Shown here in pieces: positions 1 through 5,448 of a stretch of DNA of 5,448 bases. How positions within the stretch are numbered: position 1 is the first letter of the stretch; every line of letters starts with the position of its first letter. The stretch covers positions 1 through 5,448 of the forward strand of contig DYRE01000160.1 of the NCBI GenBank assembly GCA_020718965.1, given 5' to 3'. The DNA is from Desulfomonile tiedjei (GTDB lineage: Bacteria; Desulfobacterota; Desulfomonilia; Desulfomonilales; Desulfomonilaceae). Made by a program: the position numbers and the translations under genes. The notes under the pieces are model-generated. The model ran no database searches and had not been told where the DNA came from. It was given only the letters and a program-made list of their open reading frames with translations.

Positions 1-3000
1 GAGATATCCTGTTGAAGTAATTCATCTGAATTATAGCCCATCAATTCAAAAGTTCTAGGGTTACAAAACCTAAACTTACCTTCTTGAGTGATGAAGATAG
101 CCTCTTGAGCGTTTTCAAATAACGATTGATACTTCTTTGCTGATTCTTCCAAATTCTTGTACAGCGTTGCGCTTTCAATCGATGTGGCCGCTTGAGTCGT
201 TAAAACATTTAGCATTTCGACACGGTCAGGGGAGAACACCGCGATCGCCTGATTGTTTTCCAGGTACAGTATTCCTGTCAACTCGCCACCGCGAATTACA
301 GGAAGACAACAAATGGACTTTGGAAGCTTGGTCCTTATGTATGCGTCATTAACGAAACCGGGATCATTGGTGGCATCATCAAGTATCAAAGGCTTTTTGC
401 TCCTGGACACATAATTTATTATGGATGAAGACAATTCTGAGCTTTCGGAGACGGATTTCATTTCGAGTTCAACCGCCTGACCGGCCAAGCCACCGGCTTC
501 TGCCCTTATAAATAGTGAACCCTCTCTTTCCATAATGAGAAAGCCTTTTTCAGCTCCTGCAATCTGAATGACAATGGTCATCAGTTTTTCAAGCAACTTC
601 TCCAGCACTATTTCTCCAGAAATGCTTTGTGAAGCTCTAATTACGGCTGTAAGGTCAATGTCTTCATCTCTTAACCAATTTACGGAAGTATCAGATCTTG
701 TTGGCCCCGATGAAGAAATGCTACCAAGAAATTTAGAATAATTGTCATCAAGGTCTTTGACCTTGGTCAAAGCCCCCCACTTCAAATAACAGTTCCGGGC
801 TTCTCCAAAATAAGATCGTGCTCTGACCTTGTTACCCAGTGAAAGCAGGAACATTGCCGCTCTCTCGTTCGCCAGCGCTTCTTCGTTCAGATACCCGTTT
901 TCTCGGGCGAGCTCTATTACCACGTCATATTTATCTAAAGCCATTTGGATGCGACCCAAACATCTAAATCGCTCGGCCTCAACGAAGTTAAATTCATTCA
1001 TGAAATTCATGGGGGCTTTTGACGCCCATCTATGAAGAGTTTTCTGCGCTTCCGAGACATGTTTTAGGGTAGCTCTACGCTGTTTCCGGTCCAATTCATC
1101 AAAGACCGCCAATCGAGCAAGGGAACCACAGAATAGTATTGGTGGAACCAGCATTGTACCCTTAGCCCCTACCAGGTGTCGTTCAGCAAGAAGGAGGTTC
1201 TGGACTGCCGTCCTGTAATCCCGAAACATGTAACACAATCTAAGTTTCTGAATGTACATGGCGCAGATGATCGAATTCTCTTCAGCCTCGAACAATAGAG
1301 GCGCCATCTTTTCTTCATCATAGGCTCGACCACGCAGAAGACACGGGGTCTCAGAAGGCTCCATAAGGTTAAGAATCTCCTGATGGTAAACTTCTACGAG
1401 GTGTCTGGTCGTTTCCTGTCTCATCTTTCCTATGGAACTTGCAAGGGTTGAAACTTCCTTTTCAAGATCAGGCAAGTATTTTCCGATGCCAAAAGAATGA
1501 GTACAGTAAAAGCCCGCGCTTGTGGACGCAAACTCAAAATCTCCTAACTCACGACCAAGATGATAGTTGTCAAGCAATGGTTTGAGTCCATCACGAAGTG
1601 AACTGACACGTATCTTCAGGAAGGAACAAACGACAAACTTCACTCTTGCCTGATCCTGTCTGCAATTGTCAGTTTGGGTCAGATTGAGCGCCATGTCCCC
1701 AAATTTGATACCTGAGTCAAGATCATCCAAAATGGAGGTCATTATTATGGCATAAGCAACGAACGCATATGCCGATTCCCCAGCCAATCCAAAATTGACT
1801 GAAAGTCGGACCATTCTTAATATCATTAGAGCAAACAGTTCCGGGGTAACTGTATAAGCTGCGGAAACAACGCTCCGCAGAATACGCATCGTCGCCAGTG
1901 TCTTTTCATCCGTCATCCTGGGGAGTTTGGACAGCGATTCGATTTTTCGACCAAATAGAGCCCATCTTGTCTTGATCAGATCTAAGAAAACATTCATTTT
2001 CCGGGGTTTGTCAGGAAATGGTTCTCCCAGGAGGCGCAGTACGGGTAAAGCCGTTTTTACGGCTTCAAGCCTTCGGTTTTGGGCGATAAGGGCCTGGATC
2101 AAGACCTCATGGATTTTGATTCCGTCCATGAAGTCCCGTATATTGGAGAGGACTTTGAAAGCCATCTCTTCCATCTCGTCAAACCTGGTTGCTAGAAAAG
2201 CCTGTAACGTAAACTCCGTGCATAGTTCCAGCATCAGGTCGTAATTTCCTCGCCAGCCTTCTTCTCCAAGTAACTTGATTCCACGTTTACAAAATGACAG
2301 CGCTGCTTCATGCGCCGTGGATGCGCCAGCTTGCTTGCCCGCCCTAAAATTTAGTTCCGCCAGTTGAAATCTGTCTTCTTCGTCGTTCGTCAAATCTGAG
2401 GCCAGGTTAAATTGCGTTACAATGTCGAATATCTTGCCCTTGATCTGATCCGGTTGGGAGTTTTGAAGCAATGCCTGACCCAATTTACGGTGAAATAGGG
2501 GCCTTGCTTTTTCCGGGATTAATGAGTAGGCCGCCTGTTGAATCCTGTCGTGAGCAAATTTGTATTCGGCTTTGATTTCCCTTGGATCATCGATTAATCC
2601 GAGTTCAATCAGTTTGTGACCTTCGCCTGTGGGATAGATCAGGCTTTCGTCAAGCGCTGACCTCAACCGTCGGACAATGTTGGTATTAGAATCCTCATAA
2701 AACAAGGATAGTGGGCCAAGATCGAATCTGTTTCCAATGCACGCCGCGACTTTCAGTAGATCTTGGCTACTTGAAGGCAATTTGAGAATTCTTTCTTTTA
2801 GGAGCGCCGCCACATTGTTGGTTACATCTCGCCCTTTTATCTGGGATGCGTCCCAAGTCCAACTTCCAATGCTGTGGTCAAAATAAACGAGTCTTTCTTC
2901 ATAAACAGACTTCAGAAATTCTTTGAGAAAAAAGGGGTTGCCCTGGGTTTTCTGGTGCGCAATTTCGGCGAGTTCACCGACGGAACCACAATCAGTTCCT

Positions 3001-4607
3001 AGTGAGTCAGCGATCAACAGCGAAGTATGCTCCAACTGAATAGGTCCAAGACTCAGGGAGCTTATTCGCAAGTCATGCTTAGGCATGTTACCCATTGTCA
3101 TGACGAATGGATGGGATGAATCAACTTCTTCGTCGCGATAGGCAATAATCACCAGAAGGAACTTTTTGTCCGTATCAGCAACCATCAACTCCAGGAGCTT
3201 GAGTGAAAACAGGTCTGCCCATTGTATGTCGTCCAGAAAAATCACGACAGGACGTTCAGACAGGCAGAAAACACTCAGGAAATTCTGAAACTGAAGTTTA
3301 AATCGGTTTTCTGACTCAACTGGTTCCAGTTTTGGCGGAACAGATTGCGGACCCAGGATGAGTTCAAGTTCAGGTATTACATCAATAATAACTTGAGCGT
3401 TTGGCTCTAACGCTTTAATAAGTCGTATTTTCCATTTTGAAAGGCTTTCCTCACTTTCCGCGAGGAGCTGAATGACAAGGTCTCTAAATGGATGCAGGAC
3501 AGCATTGTCAAGAATGTTTCTTTGAAGCTGATCAAATTTTCCGGAGACAAAATATCCATTGCGACTTGTTACTATTCCTTGAATGCTCTTAACCAGCGAA
3601 GTCTTACCTATTCCAGCTTCTCCTGAGATTGTAACAAGTTCCCTGCTCCCGTTGCTGGTTCGATTAAAGGCATTCAGAATTATTTCTGCCTCTTTTTCCC
3701 GCCCATAAATGCGCTGCGTGAAGACCAGCTTTTGAGGGACATCTTTTTCGGCGATTTGAATATCCCCTATCACTCCGCCAGAACGAAGCTGATTTAAACA
3801 GGCTTCAAGATCAGCGATTATTCCGATGACGCTTTGATATCTGTTTCCAGCATTCTTTTCCAAGAGTTTGAGAATAACATTTGAGAGAACTTCCGGAACC
3901 GAGCGGTTTATTTTTGAAGGAGGTTCAGGTTTAACAGCGACATGGCAATGAACCAATTCGAGAGGATCTTTCGATTCAAAGGGAAGTCTATTGGTAAATA
4001 GCTCATAAAGGGAGACGCCCAGTGAGTAATAATCGACTCTGTAGTCTAAGATCCGATTCATTCTGCCTGATTGTTCAGGAGCCATATACGGAAGCGTTCC
4101 TCGAAGAACTCCAAGATTCACGACTTGAGTGTCCTCGTGAACCAGGCCGGAGGCAATACCAAAGTCTATGATCTTGATCTGGCCGGACTTTCTATTAAAG
4201 ACTATGTTTGACGGGTTCAGATCTTTGTGAATTATCCCTGCGGAATGAATCTGTCCAATACAGTCACATATCTTTATGGCAACTACAATACGCTCTTCGA
4301 GGGATAAGTCAGACCTGTTCATTATTCTATCCAGCGATTCCCCTCCAAAATCTTCAAGGATCATCACAGGACGGCCTTCAATTTCTTCCATGCCTAAGGC
4401 CGTGATTACGCCTGTGTGATTCTCGAGAGAGCTAATAACCAAATATTCATATTTAAAATCCAGGATTTCGTCGTGAGATGGATGATCTTTCCTGTGCATT
4501 TTCAACACGACTGGGGTGCTATCCCATAGTCTTACAGCTTGAAAAATCGACGAAACATTGCTCTCGAATATCTTATCCAGAATCTTGTAGTCTGCGACGG
4601 AGGTCAT
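1..4607 (-). CDS. Giant HstK-like Ser/Thr kinase - STAND ATPase - GAF - PAS sensor protein (partial, C-terminus outside window)
   Basis: Cytoplasmic signalling protein, probably a hybrid Ser/Thr and histidine kinase; 1535 codons are visible with no stop or frameshift. Residues 7-270 are a protein kinase: VVLK lysine (K36), HKDLNPSN catalytic loop (D129, N134), DFG (148-150) and APE (176-178). The glycine-rich loop is replaced by ESNVSS, as is usual in this family. Residues 299-700 are a STAND/AAA_16 ATPase: YGREKE start motif, Walker A GEAGIGKTS (329-337), Walker B IFLDD (456-460) and a GNPFF motif (557-561). Residues 700-1310 are alpha-helical and TPR-like, without a clear repeat. A GAF domain spans about 1320-1478 (GAEKGFLI, YLENN), and a PAS domain starts near 1490 and is cut by the window edge. 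No signal peptide or membrane segment is seen. The start at 4607 is chosen for its AGAGG ribosome site. Relatives usually end in HisKA-HATPase; that end is not visible. The family call is strong; ligand and substrates are unknown. Confidence 0.95.
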   Translation of the reverse strand, partial: MTSVADYKILDKIFESNVSSIFQAVRLWDSTPVVLKMHRKDHPSHDEILDFKYEYLVISSLENHTGVITALGMEEIEGRPVMILEDFGGESLDRIMNRSDLSLEERIVVAIKICDCIGQIHSAGIIHKDLNPSNIVFNRKSGQIKIIDFGIASGLVHEDTQVVNLGVLRGTLPYMAPEQSGRMNRILDYRVDYYSLGVSLYELFTNRLPFESKDPLELVHCHVAVKPEPPSKINRSVPEVLSNVILKLLEKNAGNRYQSVIGIIADLEACLNQLRSGGVIGDIQIAEKDVPQKLVFTQRIYGREKEAEIILNAFNRTSNGSRELVTISGEAGIGKTSLVKSIQGIVTSRNGYFVSGKFDQLQRNILDNAVLHPFRDLVIQLLAESEESLSKWKIRLIKALEPNAQVIIDVIPELELILGPQSVPPKLEPVESENRFKLQFQNFLSVFCLSERPVVIFLDDIQWADLFSLKLLELMVADTDKKFLLVIIAYRDEEVDSSHPFVMTMGNMPKHDLRISSLSLGPIQLEHTSLLIADSLGTDCGSVGELAEIAHQKTQGNPFFLKEFLKSVYEERLVYFDHSIGSWTWDASQIKGRDVTNNVAALLKERILKLPSSSQDLLKVAACIGNRFDLGPLSLFYEDSNTNIVRRLRSALDESLIYPTGEGHKLIELGLIDDPREIKAEYKFAHDRIQQAAYSLIPEKARPLFHRKLGQALLQNSQPDQIKGKIFDIVTQFNLASDLTNDEEDRFQLAELNFRAGKQAGASTAHEAALSFCKRGIKLLGEEGWRGNYDLMLELCTEFTLQAFLATRFDEMEEMAFKVLSNIRDFMDGIKIHEVLIQALIAQNRRLEAVKTALPVLRLLGEPFPDKPRKMNVFLDLIKTRWALFGRKIESLSKLPRMTDEKTLATMRILRSVVSAAYTVTPELFALMILRMVRLSVNFGLAGESAYAFVAYAIIMTSILDDLDSGIKFGDMALNLTQTDNCRQDQARVKFVVCSFLKIRVSSLRDGLKPLLDNYHLGRELGDFEFASTSAGFYCTHSFGIGKYLPDLEKEVSTLASSIGKMRQETTRHLVEVYHQEILNLMEPSETPCLLRGRAYDEEKMAPLLFEAEENSIICAMYIQKLRLCYMFRDYRTAVQNLLLAERHLVGAKGTMLVPPILFCGSLARLAVFDELDRKQRRATLKHVSEAQKTLHRWASKAPMNFMNEFNFVEAERFRCLGRIQMALDKYDVVIELARENGYLNEEALANERAAMFLLSLGNKVRARSYFGEARNCYLKWGALTKVKDLDDNYSKFLGSISSSGPTRSDTSVNWLRDEDIDLTAVIRASQSISGEIVLEKLLEKLMTIVIQIAGAEKGFLIMEREGSLFIRAEAGGLAGQAVELEMKSVSESSELSSSIINYVSRSKKPLILDDATNDPGFVNDAYIRTKLPKSICCLPVIRGGELTGILYLENNQAIAVFSPDRVEMLNVLTTQAATSIESATLYKNLEESAKKYQSLFENAQEAIFITQEGKFRFCNPRTFELMGYNSDELLQQDI

Positions 4608-4613
4608 TAATTG

Positions 4614-4618
4614 CCTCT
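4614..4618 (-). promoter_or_regulatory. Ribosome binding site of the giant kinase gene
   Basis: AGAGG on the minus strand sits six bases (CAATTA) before the ATG at 4607, an ideal Shine-Dalgarno spacing. It decides between that ATG and two in-frame ATGs further upstream (4631 and 4628), which would add only seven or eight residues (MMVLQRQL) and have no good purine-rich site before them. The frame is closed upstream by a TGA at 4691-4689, inside the end of the oxidoreductase gene. Confidence 0.7.
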
Positions 4619-4640
4619 GTAAAACCATCATTTCGGATTT

Positions 4641-4677
4641 CGTTGTACCAATTTGGTATGACACCAACGATTTTGGA
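4641..4677. promoter_or_regulatory. Cluster of alternating CCAA/TTGG half-sites in the intergenic gap; candidate operator
   Basis: The 73-bp gap contains a perfect 13-bp dyad, TACCAA-T-TTGGTA (4646-4658), flanked by further half-sites. In plus-strand order they are ACCAA 4647-4651, TTGGT 4653-4657, ACCAA 4663-4667 and TTGGA 4673-4677. The last three begin exactly 10 bp apart, about one helical turn. An outer pair CGTTG (4641-4645) and CAACG (4665-4669) is also complementary. This could be a protein-binding operator for the kinase gene or a weak RNA fold. There is no T-run behind it, so it does not look like an intrinsic terminator. I could not identify a convincing -35/-10 pair. The regulatory role is inference from symmetry and position. 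Confidence 0.35.
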
Positions 4678-4680
4678 GCG

Positions 4681-5448
4681 CTATTCGCTCAACCAGAGTT
4701 TCATTTCAGGAGACTCCCTCATGATTTCTTCCCTTGCGCCAACAAAAGTGCGGTAACCTCCACTCAGGTTTCGGGACTTAAATCCATTCTGGATCAGGGT
4801 TCTGTGGGCAAGATACCCTCTCATGCCCACGGCGCAATACGGTATATACTCTTTGTTTATGTCCAGATTTGGCAGCTCTTCTCTCAATTTATCGAGAGGA
4901 ATATGAATTGAGTCCGGTATGGCCCCTGCCGCCCTTATTTCCTCCTCGCCACGCAAATCCAGCAAAACAGCTCCGCTCTGAATTAACGTGGCCAACTCAT
5001 GCCAGTGCGCAACGTCCATATCGCCTTTGAGTATGTTCGAGGCCACAAAACCCGCCATATTGACTGGGTCTTTTGCAGATGAAAAAGGTGGAGCGTAAGC
5101 AAGTTCCAATTCTTCCAGGTCAAGGACAGTCATGCCGGCATGAATTGCAGTAGCCAGGACGTCTATTCTCTTATCTACGCCATCGCTTCCCACAATTTGC
5201 GCTCCGAGTATATTACCGGCGCTCGGCGAGAAAATGAGTTTGATGGCCATGGGTGAAGATCCCGGGTAATATGACGCATGAGACCCTGAGTGAGTATAGC
5301 TCACCATGAATGGAATCCCTTGGCGCACCAGGGTTTTTTCATTTGATCCAGTTGAGGCGATCGCAAGATCGAATACTTTTACGATTGAAGTTCCCAAAGC
5401 CCCTTTATATATGGATCGGCGACCCATGGCATTGTCAGCGGCTACCCT
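4681..5448 (-). CDS. CoA-disulfide/persulfide reductase-like flavoprotein with C-terminal rhodanese domain (partial, N-terminus outside window)
   Basis: The last 255 codons plus TAG of a pyridine nucleotide-disulfide oxidoreductase. The frame is open to the window edge: residues RVAADNAMGRR continue through the end of the FAD domain, so the ATG at 5427 is an internal Met, not the start. Visible residues 15-135 are the dimerisation domain, with the diagnostic YAPPFSSAKDPVN motif (118-130). Residues about 145-247 are a single rhodanese domain with active-site loop CAVGMR (C205 to R210) followed by GYLAHR and LSGGYRTF. Family members are about 550 residues long and use NAD(P)H and FAD to reduce CoA disulfide, CoA persulfide or polysulfide, the rhodanese cysteine handling sulfane sulfur. 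The redox-active cysteine and both nucleotide-binding folds lie outside the window, so the substrate (CoA-disulfide versus persulfide or polysulfide) cannot be fixed. No TusA or DsrE domain follows the rhodanese. It lies 73 bp upstream of the giant kinase gene, in the same direction. Confidence 0.93.
   Translation of the reverse strand, partial: RVAADNAMGRRSIYKGALGTSIVKVFDLAIASTGSNEKTLVRQGIPFMVSYTHSGSHASYYPGSSPMAIKLIFSPSAGNILGAQIVGSDGVDKRIDVLATAIHAGMTVLDLEELELAYAPPFSSAKDPVNMAGFVASNILKGDMDVAHWHELATLIQSGAVLLDLRGEEEIRAAGAIPDSIHIPLDKLREELPNLDINKEYIPYCAVGMRGYLAHRTLIQNGFKSRNLSGGYRTFVGAREEIMRESPEMKLWLSE

Noticed and set aside
1..4607. Possible pseudogene or frameshifted kinase
   Set aside because: Translation is continuous through all 1535 codons, and kinase, ATPase and GAF motifs remain in the same frame.
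4626..4631. Tandem in-frame ATG codons at 4631 and 4628 as the kinase start
   Set aside because: No good Shine-Dalgarno sequence precedes them, whereas AGAGG sits six bases before the ATG at 4607. They remain possible minor starts.
4641..4669. Intrinsic terminator after the oxidoreductase gene
   Set aside because: The complementary arms are short and AT-containing, and no run of T follows on the minus strand, so termination there is not supported.
137..4756. Short plus-strand open frames (137-352, 829-1035, 1927-2244, 4208-4405, 4478-4756)
   Set aside because: All lie antisense to the two minus-strand genes, their translations resemble no known family, and the minus-strand frames show continuous conserved domains through the same bases.
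5425..5427. ATG at 5427 as the start of the oxidoreductase gene
   Set aside because: The frame stays open to the window edge and the upstream residues RVAADNA match the conserved end of the FAD domain, so the protein starts outside the window.

Overview
The window holds two partial protein-coding genes, both read on the minus strand and both running off an end of the window. From its right edge (upstream in the transcription sense), positions 5448-4681 encode the C-terminal part of an FAD/pyridine-nucleotide disulfide oxidoreductase with a C-terminal rhodanese domain (CoA-disulfide reductase / NADH-dependent persulfide reductase type). After a 73-bp gap, positions 4607-1 encode one very long uninterrupted reading frame: the first 1535 complete codons of a giant signalling protein. 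Its order is Ser/Thr protein kinase, STAND-type AAA ATPase, long alpha-helical region, GAF, PAS. The output end, expected to be a histidine kinase, lies beyond position 1.

The giant protein belongs to the HstK-like 'trifunctional Ser/Thr kinase / ATP-binding / sensor histidine kinase' family. This family is common in cyanobacteria and in signalling-rich Deltaproteobacteria (Desulfobacterota, Myxococcota). CoA-disulfide/persulfide reductases fused to rhodanese are common in anaerobic, sulfur-metabolising bacteria. Together with moderate GC (regions range from about 35 to 60 percent), this suggests a free-living bacterium, more likely deltaproteobacterial. A cyanobacterium is not excluded: two GCGATCGC octamers are present. 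The assignment is inference and is not resolved here.

Layout: 1-4607 is the multidomain kinase (minus, 3' end outside the window). 4608-4680 is the intergenic gap, with a Shine-Dalgarno sequence and an ordered cluster of four TTGG/CCAA half-sites. 4681-5448 is the oxidoreductase-rhodanese C-terminus (minus, 5' end outside the window). No RNA gene, mobile element, CRISPR array or convincing terminator was seen. The plus strand carries only short open frames antisense to these genes.

The shared direction and short gap allow co-transcription of a thiol/persulfide redox enzyme with a large sensor kinase. Any functional link between them is a hypothesis.
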